This document shows positions 55,854-64,000 of a DNA stretch of 64,000 nt, one piece after another (the stretch's first letter is position 1; every line of letters begins with the position of its first letter). The notes beneath the pieces were generated by a model. That model did no database searches. It was not told the origin of the DNA and saw nothing but the letters and a program-made list of their open reading frames with translations. The position numbers and the translations under genes are program-made. Source of the stretch: Xylanibacter muris (GTDB lineage: Bacteria; Bacteroidota; Bacteroidia; Bacteroidales; Bacteroidaceae); the NCBI RefSeq assembly GCF_013166605.1, contig NZ_JABKKF010000001.1, forward strand, positions 434,001-498,000. Reading direction: 5' to 3'.

Positions 55854-57008
55854 TCAGATGTTTTCCATTATTCCGAGTGCGATCTTTCGTGCCTCGCGGT
55901 CGCTTTCAACGTAGGTGTCGTATGTCGGTGCTGCGTCGAATGTGGCAAGCTCCATTGTCTGTTCTATTATCTCGCTTATCTGTATGAACCCGCAACGTTC
56001 CTCAAGGAATCCCCGGTTTGCAATCTCGTTTGCGGCATTCATTATACACGGCATGTTGCCACCGCGGTTCACGGCTTCGAAAGCGAGGGATAGACACCTG
56101 AACCTTTCCATGTCGGGCTTATGGAATTCCAGTGGTCCGGCGAACAGGTCGAGCCGTTCTGATGTGAGGCGCAGGCGTTGGGGGAAAGAGAATGCGTACT
56201 GTATCGGCAGGCGCATGTCCGGCACTCCGAGTTGTGCTTTCACGGCACCGTCGCGGAACTGTATGGCGCTGTGAACTATCGATTGCGGGTGTATAAGCAC
56301 TTCAATCTGCGATGCGTCTACCCCGAAGAGCCATTTTGCCTCAATCATTTCGAATCCCTTGTTCATCATTGTGGCACTGTCTATTGTTATTTTTGCTCCC
56401 ATTTTCCATGTGGGGTGTCTCAGTGCATCGTCTTTTGTAACCGTCCGGAGCTGATCCATTGTCATGTTGCGGAAAGGGCCTCCGCTTGCCGTGAGGAGAA
56501 TTTTCTCAATCTCATTGCCGTCCTCTCCTGTAAGGCACTGGAATATTGCCGAGTGCTCGCTGTCCACCGGAAGAACCGGTGTATGGTATTCCGTGGCAAG
56601 TCTTTGTATCAGCTCTCCTGCCACGACAAGTGTCTCCTTGTTTGCAAGGCAAATTGTCTTGCGTGCCTTGATCGCATGTATCGTAGGCGACAGGCCGGCA
56701 AAACCTACCATCGCCGTAAGCACGATGTCTATGGGTGATGCTTCCACAATTTCGTCTACGGCTTCCTTGCCTGCGTATACTTTTATGTCAGGTTCGTCTG
56801 CGAGCAGTTCCTTCAGTCTTCCGTAATGGGCGTCGTTTGCTATTACCACGGCTGCCGGCTTGAACCTTCGTGCCTGTTCTGCAAGCTTATCCACGCGGTT
56901 GTTTGCCGTAAGACAGTATATCTCATACATGTCAGGATGCTCCGCTACCACTTCAAGTGCCTGTGTGCCGATAGAGCCTGTGGAACCAAGTATTGCTATT
57001 TGTTTCAT
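55854..57008 (-). CDS. dxr: 1-deoxy-D-xylulose 5-phosphate reductoisomerase
   Basis: NADPH-dependent second step of the MEP isoprenoid pathway, DXP to 2-C-methylerythritol 4-phosphate. The NADPH site GSTGSIGTQALEVV (about 8-21), metal/substrate motif LPVDSEHSAIFQCL (about 142-155), LTASGGPFR, and KMGAKITIDSATMMNKGFEMIEA region are present. The 384 residues are typical. It lies 8 bp after rimM, so it is cotranscribed. Confidence 0.98.
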   Translation of the reverse strand: MKQIAILGSTGSIGTQALEVVAEHPDMYEIYCLTANNRVDKLAEQARRFKPAAVVIANDAHYGRLKELLADEPDIKVYAGKEAVDEIVEASPIDIVLTAMVGFAGLSPTIHAIKARKTICLANKETLVVAGELIQRLATEYHTPVLPVDSEHSAIFQCLTGEDGNEIEKILLTASGGPFRNMTMDQLRTVTKDDALRHPTWKMGAKITIDSATMMNKGFEMIEAKWLFGVDASQIEVLIHPQSIVHSAIQFRDGAVKAQLGVPDMRLPIQYAFSFPQRLRLTSERLDLFAGPLEFHKPDMERFRCLSLAFEAVNRGGNMPCIMNAANEIANRGFLEERCGFIQISEIIEQTMELATFDAAPTYDTYVESDREARKIALGIMENI

Positions 57009-57016
57009 AAAGAATA

Positions 57017-57526
57017 TTATAAGTCTGCCAGTCCTTCCGGCACGGTCATTGTTATTTCCCGGTTCTCGCTGTCCACAGCCGTTATCAGCTCTTCGGCTGC
57101 CGGCACGAGTATCCCGTTGTCGAGTTCAAGTAGAATATTTATTGTTGTGTCGTCTACGGATATTATGTGTCCTATTACCTTGTCGCTTGTCGAGTCTTTC
57201 AGTGCGAATCCTACCGTTTCCGCCCATGTCATTCCTTTCTCGGTGCTGTCGCTGAGATGTCGCGGGAAGAACACTTCGCATCCTGTGAGCTGTGCGGCTC
57301 TTTCCTGTGTGTCTATGTCGCAGAATTTCATCAGTACGCTCTCGTCGTTTCTGAAGCGATACTCTTCCATGAAGAAAGGCACGAGTATCCCGTCTATCTT
57401 TAAAATAAGATATTCGCTTTCTGTGCGGTCGAACACGTCATCTTGAAATTGCATGGATATTTCCCCCTTTATTCCATGAGGTTTGCCGAGGCGGCCTATT
57501 TTATATACACTTTCTTCACTTATCAT
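57017..57526 (-). CDS. rimM: 16S rRNA processing protein RimM
   Basis: 30S subunit maturation factor with an N-terminal RimM domain (VYKIGRLGKPHGIKGEISMQ, from about residue 7) and a PRC-barrel C-terminal half (VIGHIISVDDTTINILLEL, DNGILVPAAEELI). I chose the ATG at 57526, which starts directly before the domain and lies 25 bp after the murA stop. An in-frame ATG at 57577 would overlap murA by 26 bp. It is 169 residues from this start. Confidence 0.93.
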   Translation of the reverse strand: MISEESVYKIGRLGKPHGIKGEISMQFQDDVFDRTESEYLILKIDGILVPFFMEEYRFRNDESVLMKFCDIDTQERAAQLTGCEVFFPRHLSDSTEKGMTWAETVGFALKDSTSDKVIGHIISVDDTTINILLELDNGILVPAAEELITAVDSENREITMTVPEGLADL

Positions 57527-57551
57527 ATCACTGTAGCGGGATGTAATGGAT

Positions 57552-58856
57552 TCATACGCGTGTGATGTTTGCTCCAAGACTGTTCAGTCGGACCTCTATG
57601 TTCTCATATCCGCGGTCTATCTGTTCGATATTGTCGATATGGCTTGTGCCGTTCGCGCTTATCGCCGCTATCAGCAACGCTATGCCCGCACGGATATCCG
57701 GACTTGACATACGTCCGCCGCGAAGCCTCATCTGATGGTCGTGTCCCACGACGACGGCACGGTGGGGGTCACAAAGTATTATCTGTGCTCCCATGTCTAT
57801 CAGTTTGTCTACAAAAAACAGGCGGCTCTCAAACATTTTCTGATGAAACAGCACTGTGCCTTTGGCCTGTGTCGCCACTACGATAAGCACAGACAGAAGG
57901 TCAGGGGTTAGTCCGGGCCATGGCGCATCCGCAAGGGTCATTATAGTTCCGTCAATGAACGAGTCGATAGTATAATGCTCATGCCGCGGTATTATAAGGT
58001 CGTCACCGTCTTCGTTTATTGTTATTCCCAGACGGCGGAAAGCATCGGGTATTATGCCGAGATTATTTATAGATACGTTCTTTATCCTTATCCCGTCTCC
58101 CACCATTGCCGCCATGCCTATGAATGAGCCGACCTCAATCATGTCGGGAAGTATCCTGTGCCTTGTTCCGCAAAGCTTCTCCACTCCCGTTATTGTCAGC
58201 AGGTTGCTTCCGATTCCGGTAATCATTGCTCCCATACTGTTCAGCATGCGGCAGAGCTGCTGTATGTATGGCTCGCATGCGGCATTGTATATCGTTGTAT
58301 TGCCTCTTGCCATTACGGCAGCCATTATAATGTTGGCTGTACCGGTGACGCTTGCCTCATCCAAAAGCATATCGCATCCGTTCAGTTCCTTGGCGTCTAC
58401 CTCATACACATTACGTCCCTCAATACGGTGGAATTCCGCACCGAGTTTACTGAAACCGAGGAAATGCGTGTCAAGACGCCTCCGGCCTATTTTGTCGCCT
58501 CCCGGTTTTGTGATGACGGCTTTTTTAAAACGTGCGAGAAGAGGACCTATCATAAGCACGCTTCCACGTAACGCCGCGCATTTCTTCACAAACTCGTCGC
58601 TTTCGAGATATTCCAGATTAAGGTCGGCGGCACGGAACATATATTCGTTTCTGCTTATTCGGGATATGCCGACCCCTATGTCATTGAGCAGTTGTATAAG
58701 GTTGTTCACGTCCCTGATGTCGGGAATATTGCTGATTGTCACTTCATCTTCGGTCAGCAAAGAGGCGCATATAACCTGCAAGGCCTCGTTTTTAGCACCC
58801 TGCGGTGTGATTGTTCCTCTTAGCGGATGTCCTCCTTCTATAGTGAATGATGCCAT
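57552..58856 (-). CDS. murA: UDP-N-acetylglucosamine 1-carboxyvinyltransferase (MurA), Asp in place of catalytic Cys
   Basis: First committed step of peptidoglycan synthesis, PEP transfer to UDP-GlcNAc. Lys22 and Asn23 in QGAKNEAL are conserved. The flexible-loop motif reads KPGGDKIGRRRLDTH: the position that is Cys115 in E. coli MurA is Asp121 here. Asp at this position is known from other bacteria to keep activity while conferring insensitivity to fosfomycin. The 434 residues are slightly longer than E. coli MurA. It lies 22 bp after the DUF4290 gene. Confidence 0.97.
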   Translation of the reverse strand: MASFTIEGGHPLRGTITPQGAKNEALQVICASLLTEDEVTISNIPDIRDVNNLIQLLNDIGVGISRISRNEYMFRAADLNLEYLESDEFVKKCAALRGSVLMIGPLLARFKKAVITKPGGDKIGRRRLDTHFLGFSKLGAEFHRIEGRNVYEVDAKELNGCDMLLDEASVTGTANIIMAAVMARGNTTIYNAACEPYIQQLCRMLNSMGAMITGIGSNLLTITGVEKLCGTRHRILPDMIEVGSFIGMAAMVGDGIRIKNVSINNLGIIPDAFRRLGITINEDGDDLIIPRHEHYTIDSFIDGTIMTLADAPWPGLTPDLLSVLIVVATQAKGTVLFHQKMFESRLFFVDKLIDMGAQIILCDPHRAVVVGHDHQMRLRGGRMSSPDIRAGIALLIAAISANGTSHIDNIEQIDRGYENIEVRLNSLGANITRV

Positions 58857-58878
58857 GGCATGATGGTTGTGGTTAGAG

Positions 58879-59502
58879 CTATTGTCTTCTTTTTTTTGTA
58901 TTGCCCGGTGTCTTTCTCTGGCCTTCGTTGGATGACATGTTCATATTGTCAAACGTAAACCTGCTGAGGTCGAGCTGTATGCGTCCGTCAGTAAACCTGG
59001 CAAGGTCGTCTGCGACTTTCTCGTCATCCATGGAGCCGTGTCCCCAGTTTATCAGGTCGCGTTTCATCTGATTTGCTGCAAGCCTCACAAGTTCGTCACG
59101 TTCGTCTCCCTCCGGCATTGTCTTCAGCTTTTCGAAGATCTTTTCCATAAGGCATCCGTAATGTCTTAGACGAACATGCTCGTTGATGTCCGGACGTTTC
59201 ATCGGTTCCGGTCTTGCCTGTATGTTCTCTGCCTTGCTTACGTCAAAGGGCCAGTCTATTTCAAGTTTCTTGCCGCTTATTATGTATAGATGATCCCACA
59301 GGGTCTGTTCGAAATTCGTATCCCCGTAGCGGTTGGTGACTTTCGTCGCCATCATCTTCACAATTGTTTCCGCACATACCTGTCTCATTGCCTTGTCGGG
59401 TACGTTTACGGTATAGTTTATCATGTTTTGAATTTCCCTGCCATATTCCGGCATGATCAGCGGTTCACGCTGTGTATTGTAATCCAAACCTTTTATGTCC
59501 AT
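58879..59502 (-). CDS. DUF4290 domain protein
   Basis: Conserved Bacteroidetes protein of unknown function. The ATG at 59502 (MDIKGLDYNTQREPLIMPEY) is preferred over one at 59595 because homology-like sequence begins there and it avoids overlap with tsaB. It is predicted soluble, mostly helical (about 1-170), with conserved PEYGREIQNMINY and a Lys/Arg/Asn-rich C-terminus that looks disordered. It always seems to accompany murA and rimM in this order, which hints at a role in envelope growth or ribosome assembly, but nothing in the sequence shows it. Confidence 0.85.
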   Translation of the reverse strand: MDIKGLDYNTQREPLIMPEYGREIQNMINYTVNVPDKAMRQVCAETIVKMMATKVTNRYGDTNFEQTLWDHLYIISGKKLEIDWPFDVSKAENIQARPEPMKRPDINEHVRLRHYGCLMEKIFEKLKTMPEGDERDELVRLAANQMKRDLINWGHGSMDDEKVADDLARFTDGRIQLDLSRFTFDNMNMSSNEGQRKTPGNTKKRRQ

Positions 59503-59563
59503 TCGGTTAAGTTTAAAAAATCCAGGGTGTTTGTCGTTTAAGAATGCGTCAGACTCATAACAC

Positions 59564-60256
59564 CTAAATGAGCTTGCGCGGGGTCTTTGCCACAAAATCT
59601 TTCAAATAGAACGGTACGAAGTATGCCACGTCCTCAAAATCTTCATTTGCCATTTTCTTCTCGGCCAATGGAAACATCCATTTCGCCAAAGGCTCTATTC
59701 CTTCTATGAGATGTGCGTTGGGATGGTTGATACTTGCCATACATTTTGAAGCTCCGTTGCCGAAGAAATATACAGGACACTTGTCGAGGTATTCCTTGTA
59801 GGTCTCCGCATCCACCACGTCGGCGGATATTTCCCTTATGGGTCGCAGCGCCCGGTCATATATTCCTGCGTATACTTCCATTCTTCTTGCGTCTATCATC
59901 GGACATAGCAGCGCATCGTCCTCTATCTCCTCATGATTGAGCAATACGGGCACGGCCAAAAGTTCGGGTGTCGGTACTGACAGCAGGGGCAGCCCTTGCC
60001 CGTAGCAGATGCCTTTTGCCATCGACACGCCTATTCTCAGGCCCGTGTAGGAACCGGGACCGCAGCTGACGGCCACTGCATCGAGCGGTATGCCGTGACT
60101 GTCGGCAAACGACATGGCCATGTCGGCAAATGTACCCAGCTTCACTGCATGATTGGGTCCGCTGTGGTCTTCCTCGCTGAATATGCACACACCGTCCTGA
60201 CTTACGGCTACTGAGCACACGTCGGTGCTTGTCTCAATGTGTAAGATGCTTGACAT
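59564..60256 (-). CDS. tsaB: tRNA threonylcarbamoyladenosine biosynthesis protein TsaB
   Basis: Inactive-paralogue partner of TsaD in the complex that makes t6A37 in ANN-decoding tRNAs. It has the ASKHA-fold start ILHIETSTDVCSVAVSQDG (about 4-22) and the TsaB signature CGPGSYTGLRIGVSMAKG (about 65-82). The 230 residues are normal. It is the first gene of the minus-strand housekeeping operon and divergent from yicC; a TATTTTTG -7-like box lies about 45 bp upstream. Confidence 0.95.
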   Translation of the reverse strand: MSSILHIETSTDVCSVAVSQDGVCIFSEEDHSGPNHAVKLGTFADMAMSFADSHGIPLDAVAVSCGPGSYTGLRIGVSMAKGICYGQGLPLLSVPTPELLAVPVLLNHEEIEDDALLCPMIDARRMEVYAGIYDRALRPIREISADVVDAETYKEYLDKCPVYFFGNGASKCMASINHPNAHLIEGIEPLAKWMFPLAEKKMANEDFEDVAYFVPFYLKDFVAKTPRKLI

Positions 60257-60379
60257 TATTATTTGTTGAAAACAAAGCTTATATTATGTTTAAAGTGCAA
60301 AAATAAGTATTTTCCTTCAAACCACCGCCGTTATTATATGTTTTTTAGAAAATAAATGCCCTTAGTCAGAAATTTACAC

Positions 60380-60387
60380 TACCTTTG
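60380..60387 (+). promoter_or_regulatory. Putative -7 box for yicC-gmk-nadD
   Basis: TACCTTTG (60380-60387) followed by CAG is a good -7 match 24 bp before yicC. No clear TTTG was found 19-23 nt upstream. Confidence 0.5.
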
Positions 60388-60411
60388 CAGAGATAAAAAA
60401 CTCAAACAGTT

Positions 60412-61287
60412 ATGATACAGTCAATGACAGGTTACGGGAAAGCAGTGGTAACCTACAAAGAAAAGAAAATCAACGTAGAACTAAAATCTCTTAACAGCAA
60501 AGCATTGGACCTTTCCACACGAATAGCTCCGCTATACCGTGAGAAGGAAATGGAAATACGTCAGACGATAGCCGGGGTGCTTGTCCGTGGAAAGATTGAT
60601 TTCTCTATATGGGTGGAAAAGGATGCCGGAAGCGAGGCTCTGCCAATCAACAGCCAGCTTATAGAAAACTATTACCGTCAGATAAAGAGCATATCGGAGC
60701 GTATCGGAGTGCCGGAACCGGCAGACTGGTTTGCAAGTCTCTTGCGTATGCCTGACGTGATGGCGAAGAACGATGCGGAGGAACTCTGCGAGGAGGAGTG
60801 GGCTGCTGTCAAGGATGCCGTTGATAAAGCTATATGTCAGTTGTTGACATTCAGAATCCAGGAGGGTGAGGCCCTGGAAAGCAAGTTCACCGAAAAGATC
60901 GACAACATTGAAGCCCTTCTCAAACAGCTTGAGCCGTACGAAAAGCTCAGGGTTGAAAAGATACGCAGCCGTATTATCGAGGGCCTGAGCAATATTCCGG
61001 AAGTGGAATACGACAAGAACAGGCTCGAGCAGGAACTAATCTATTACATAGAGAAACTCGACATCAGCGAAGAGAAGCAGAGACTTGCCAATCATCTGAA
61101 ATATTTCCGTGAGACTATGGGCGAGAAGGCCGGACAGGGAAAGAAGCTCGGTTTCATTGCACAGGAAATGGGACGTGAGATAAACACTACCGGTTCTAAA
61201 AGCAACAATGCCGAGATGCAGAACATCGTAGTGAAGATGAAAGACGAGCTGGAACAGATAAAGGAGCAGGTGCTGAACGCCCTTTAA
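60412..61287 (+). CDS. yicC: YicC family endoribonuclease
   Basis: YicC/YloC-type stress-induced endoribonuclease. It begins with the invariant MIQSMTGYGKA and ends in the DUF1732 block (GKKLGFIAQEMGREINTTGS). The 291 residues are typical. It is followed after 38 bp by gmk, an arrangement common in bacteria, and then nadD. Confidence 0.95.
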   Translation: MIQSMTGYGKAVVTYKEKKINVELKSLNSKALDLSTRIAPLYREKEMEIRQTIAGVLVRGKIDFSIWVEKDAGSEALPINSQLIENYYRQIKSISERIGVPEPADWFASLLRMPDVMAKNDAEELCEEEWAAVKDAVDKAICQLLTFRIQEGEALESKFTEKIDNIEALLKQLEPYEKLRVEKIRSRIIEGLSNIPEVEYDKNRLEQELIYYIEKLDISEEKQRLANHLKYFRETMGEKAGQGKKLGFIAQEMGREINTTGSKSNNAEMQNIVVKMKDELEQIKEQVLNAL

Positions 61288-61325
61288 ACCGACAACAGAA
61301 AAACAATATTTGGAAAATAAGCACA

Positions 61326-61895
61326 ATGGCAGGAAAACTCGTTATATTCTCCGCGCCGAGCGGAACAGGGAAGAGTACGATCATAAGCAGGCTCATGGAG
61401 CATAAGGAACTTAATCTGGCCTTTTCGATATCATGCACCACACGCAAACCGCGCGGAACGGAGCGGGACGGCGTGGAATATTTTTTCATCACACCGGAGA
61501 GGTTCCGTGAGCATATAGCAGCCGGAGAACTGCTTGAATACGAGGAGGTATATGCCGACCGTTACTATGGAACACTGAAACCAAAGGTTGAGGAACAACT
61601 TAATGCCGGACAGAACATTATTTTTGACGTAGACGTGAAAGGCGGATGCAATATAAAGGAGTATTACGGCAGCCGTGCGCTGAGTCTGTTCGTCATGCCG
61701 CCTTCCATAGACGAGCTTCGCAGGAGGCTTGAAAGCCGTGGCACCGAGACTGCCGATGTCATCGATACGCGTATAGCACGCGCGGAATATGAGATAAGCC
61801 AGTCTCCGAAATTCGACAAGATTGTTGTAAACAATATTCTTGAGGAGGCGGTAGCGGAGGTCCTTGGTGCCGTAAAAGAGTTCCTGGAGGCATAA
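61326..61895 (+). CDS. gmk: Guanylate kinase
   Basis: ATP-dependent phosphorylation of GMP to GDP. The P-loop is SAPSGTGKST (about 9-18), with the GMP-binding SCTTRKPRGTERDGVEYFF (about 37-55), DVDVKGG (about 99-105) and the lid region with TRIARAEYE. The 189 residues are normal. Eight bases separate it from nadD. Confidence 0.97.
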   Translation: MAGKLVIFSAPSGTGKSTIISRLMEHKELNLAFSISCTTRKPRGTERDGVEYFFITPERFREHIAAGELLEYEEVYADRYYGTLKPKVEEQLNAGQNIIFDVDVKGGCNIKEYYGSRALSLFVMPPSIDELRRRLESRGTETADVIDTRIARAEYEISQSPKFDKIVVNNILEEAVAEVLGAVKEFLEA

Positions 61896-61903
61896 TATCT
61901 ACT

Positions 61904-62503
61904 ATGAAAGTAGGCATTTTCGGAGGATCGTTCAATCCTATCCACAACGGGCACGTGGCTTTGGCCAAATCATTGCTTGGTGTTGCCGGTCTTGACGAGA
62001 TATGGTTTATGGTGTCTCCTCAGAACCCGTTGAAGAACGCTCCTGAGCTTCTCGATGAGGACATACGTCTGGAGATGGTCCGTGCCGCATTGTCGGATGA
62101 GCCCCGGCTTGTGGCGTCCGACTATGAGTTTGCTTTGCCGCGTCCGTCATACACATGGAATACGCTGACAAGTCTCAGCCGAGCTTTCCCTCACATCGTT
62201 TTTTCGCTTTTGATAGGAGGCGACAACTGGCAATGCTTCCATAAGTGGTATCGCAGCCGCGATATCATTGCCAATTATCCTATTGTTGTATACCCGCGTT
62301 GTGCGGACGGGCCGTTTGCCGGCACTGTTCCGGTGCGGCACGAGAATCCTGGCCATGTGACATTTGCCGATACGCCTTTGCTGGATATCAGCAGCACGGA
62401 GGTGCGCAAAAGGATAGCCGGAGGAAAATCCATTGCGGGTATGGTGCCTCCGGAAGTTGAGGCTATAATAACAGACCGTTGTCTGTATGCTCGTGCATTT
62501 TGA
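61904..62503 (+). CDS. nadD: Nicotinate-nucleotide adenylyltransferase
   Basis: NAD biosynthesis: nicotinate mononucleotide plus ATP to deamido-NAD. The nucleotidyltransferase motif GGSFNPIHNGH (residues 7-17) and C-terminal ISSTEVRKRI are present. The 199 residues are typical. It is the last gene of the yicC-gmk-nadD unit; no clear terminator was seen after it. Confidence 0.96.
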   Translation: MKVGIFGGSFNPIHNGHVALAKSLLGVAGLDEIWFMVSPQNPLKNAPELLDEDIRLEMVRAALSDEPRLVASDYEFALPRPSYTWNTLTSLSRAFPHIVFSLLIGGDNWQCFHKWYRSRDIIANYPIVVYPRCADGPFAGTVPVRHENPGHVTFADTPLLDISSTEVRKRIAGGKSIAGMVPPEVEAIITDRCLYARAF

Positions 62504-62633
62504 GCAATATGTCTTTTCCGTTCTCCAGTATGTTTTCTTTCTTCCGCAGGATGATTCGTCGCGGACATTGATGTGTTCTGCGATGTGTCAGGTGTTTTTT
62601 GTTGCATAAAAGATTGGTTATGACAGATGGGTG

Positions 62634-62711
62634 CCAAATGTTTAAAGTGTATCTGGGCTAAATACAGAGTGTACGTAGGCTACATACACTGTGTATGTAG
62701 CCTACGTACAC
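62634..62711. repeat. Three tandem 22-bp palindromic units, second copy of the 36.2-kb array type
   Basis: Units at 62646-62667, 62668-62689 and 62690-62711 follow the same GTGTAYGTAGSCTACRTACAC pattern as the array at 36200-36287. The left flank CCAAATGTTTAAAGTG resembles the outer arm of the first array (GCAAATGTTAGAAGTG). The right arm is missing here. The function is unknown. Confidence 0.78.
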
Positions 62712-63003
62712 TTATTGACCAGCCTGGACGTTTTTTCCCGATCTTACTTTGATTGTTTGTATTTTTTGTACCGCATGAAATTCGGTCGTGATTTTTGTCT
62801 TTAGTATTCATCCCATGTATGGACTTGTCTTCGGCATGTTTCAAACAGCGGTCATTGTATATATCGCAAAACGATGTCACAGCTCGTGGCAGTATATTTG
62901 GGAATTGATATTCCATGTCTGTCTTGCCAATATGTTATATGCTGATTTATCCCTAACAGAGGTTAAAAAACAAAGGTGTCACGTACATTAATATATAAAT
63001 TAT

Positions 63004-63011
63004 TAACTTTG
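63004..63011 (+). promoter_or_regulatory. Putative -7 box very close to the downstream start codon
   Basis: TAACTTTG (63004-63011) followed by CAG matches the -7 consensus. It ends only 8 bp before the ATG at 63020, which would give an almost leaderless transcript. No TTTG -33 box is evident at the right distance. Confidence 0.4.
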
Positions 63012-63019
63012 CAGTTTCA

Positions 63020-64000
63020 ATGGCACATAAGTTTAATAATACAATCGGAAAATTATCAAGTCAGGCAGGAAGGCTTTTGGGAAAGGCATTGTACCCTATA
63101 CGGGGTAATGTCCTGTTTTTTGTCTTCATGTTTTGGCTCGGATATGAGTGTACCGTTCTTGAGGTTCCTCATGTCAGAGGTGCGAAGCCATACGCGCTTG
63201 CCGCAGAAGAGCTGTTTGTAGACATATATTTCGTATGTCTGTTGCTTGTTCTTCTTCCTTTGAGAATAAGGCGGTGGTGCAGGGCGGTGCTTTATACCGT
63301 ACTTTATTCAACGGCGATAATAGACGTGTATTGTTTCGTGAAGTTCAAGTCGACGCTTACTCCCACGATGCTCTTGCTTGTAGGCGAGACCAATGGCAGC
63401 GAAGCCGCTGAGTTTGTCAGTACTTATCTCAGTTGGGATATCATGCGCACGGAGGTGGGTACGGTGGTGATGATAATGCTTCTTCACATCCTTGCCAATA
63501 TCGTTGTCGCATCAAGGCATAGTCTTGCCCGGGTGGCAATGAAGTTGCGTCCCACGGCCGTGGCTTACAGGCTTGTGCGTACATTGCGGGCATGGATATT
63601 GCACCGGAGAGACGTCACGCGTCCGTATAGGGTGGCTTTGCAGGCCGCTGCCGGTGTAGCTGTAATATGGCTTTTCATACGCTGCTGGCAGGCTGTAGAG
63701 CCTAATAAGCTTGCCTATCAGAGACTTATGGGACTTGAAACCATCGGCAAGGTGGAACACGAGCTTACCCGTCCCGAGAGAGCCGTGCAGTATCTTCCTA
63801 TATACAGGCTCATGTTCAGTATCCATGCGAATGATCTGGCGGCGGAGCAGGTCAGAAAGCTCATAGCGGCCAAAGATGAGGTTAAGGTGGACAGCTGTTC
63901 TTTCAAAAGCCGCAATATTGTGCTTGTCATAGGTGAGAGCTACAACCGTCATCACTCGCAGATTTACGGATATGAACTGCCTACCACTCCCCGTCAGGCA
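63020..64000 (+). CDS. Membrane phosphoethanolamine transferase / sulfatase-family protein, cut by window edge
   Basis: From the ATG at 63020 the frame is open for 327 codons to the window end. Several N-terminal membrane helices (about 29-45, 67-90, 95-112, 150-170, 215-230) precede the start of an alkaline-phosphatase-fold domain: NIVLVIGESYNRHHSQIYGY (about 299-318), with ELPTTP after it. This matches EptA/CptA-like transferases that modify lipid A or other surface glycolipids. The catalytic and metal residues after position 64000 are not visible. The start is uncertain because a -7-like box lies just upstream; a later ATG at 63128 would remove part of the first helix. Confidence 0.88.
   Translation, partial: MAHKFNNTIGKLSSQAGRLLGKALYPIRGNVLFFVFMFWLGYECTVLEVPHVRGAKPYALAAEELFVDIYFVCLLLVLLPLRIRRWCRAVLYTVLYSTAIIDVYCFVKFKSTLTPTMLLLVGETNGSEAAEFVSTYLSWDIMRTEVGTVVMIMLLHILANIVVASRHSLARVAMKLRPTAVAYRLVRTLRAWILHRRDVTRPYRVALQAAAGVAVIWLFIRCWQAVEPNKLAYQRLMGLETIGKVEHELTRPERAVQYLPIYRLMFSIHANDLAAEQVRKLIAAKDEVKVDSCSFKSRNIVLVIGESYNRHHSQIYGYELPTTPRQA

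Larger units (their letters stand above)
62504..63019 (+). other. 516-bp intergenic region with a repeat array
   Basis: It contains the three-unit palindromic array listed next and otherwise AT-rich sequence. Short open frames on both strands (for example 62788-62991) lack family features and overlap the repeat or each other, so none is called. Confidence 0.55.

Noticed and set aside
59503-59595. Longer DUF4290 start overlapping tsaB
   Set aside because: The extra residues do not look conserved and an ATG at 59502 directly precedes the domain.
62788-62991. Small plus-strand gene in the nadD downstream gap
   Set aside because: No family features, atypical composition, and an overlapping minus-strand frame of similar size; no evidence favours either.

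Overview
The window comes from a gut- or rumen-type member of the Bacteroidales, most likely Prevotella or a close relative (Segatella, Xylanibacter, Hallella). This rests on SusC/SusD pairs, a hybrid two-component sensor, fimbrillin and DUF5119/DUF3575 proteins, a fused SecDF, DUF4290, Cys-less MurA, and Bacteroidetes-type promoters (TTTG, about 19-20 nt, TAnnTTTG). No phage, integrase, IS transposase or CRISPR array was seen.

Layout. Positions 1-2951 (minus) carry the sensor half of a hybrid two-component regulator (HTCS) cut by the left edge. Divergent from it are a secreted GH43 enzyme resembling exo-beta-1,3-galactanases (3256-4413) and a 1199-residue modular secreted protein (4882-8481). 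A tight plus-strand gene train follows (8580-33310): a GH51-GH43 fusion, a FAS1-domain lipoprotein, SusC, SusD, two more FAS1 lipoproteins, a second SusC/SusD pair and a GH128-like secreted hydrolase. After a short repeat-rich gap comes a secreted HExxH protein (33675-36026). kduI and kduD (36490-38177), which process unsaturated uronates from pectin, close this half. I read 1-38177 as a polysaccharide utilization region, probably for arabinogalactan or arabinogalactan-decorated pectin. That target is inferred from enzyme families, not proven.

Positions 38361-44435 are core genes: HU (minus), rhomboid protease plus an endonuclease/exonuclease/phosphatase protein, SecDF, and tRNA-Arg(CCT). A GH3 beta-glucosidase-like enzyme (44704-46965) faces a four-gene minus-strand fimbrial operon (52814 down to 47140). 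A PL10 pectate lyase (53101-54318) follows. A conserved housekeeping operon runs on the minus strand (tsaB, DUF4290, murA, rimM, dxr, rseP), divergent from yicC-gmk-nadD. The right edge cuts a membrane phosphoethanolamine transferase/sulfatase-like gene.

Most notable: (1) a roughly 180-residue beta-sandwich-like module occurs five times in three different secreted proteins of the polysaccharide locus, alongside short shared C-terminal tails; (2) direct repeats with a 21-bp period flank the GH43 gene and are candidate HTCS operators; (3) tandem 22-bp palindromic units occur at two unlinked intergenic sites; (4) a 191-bp element with 29-bp terminal inverted repeats lies inside the polysaccharide locus; (5) a secreted metallopeptidase-like protein is embedded among the glycan-degradation genes.
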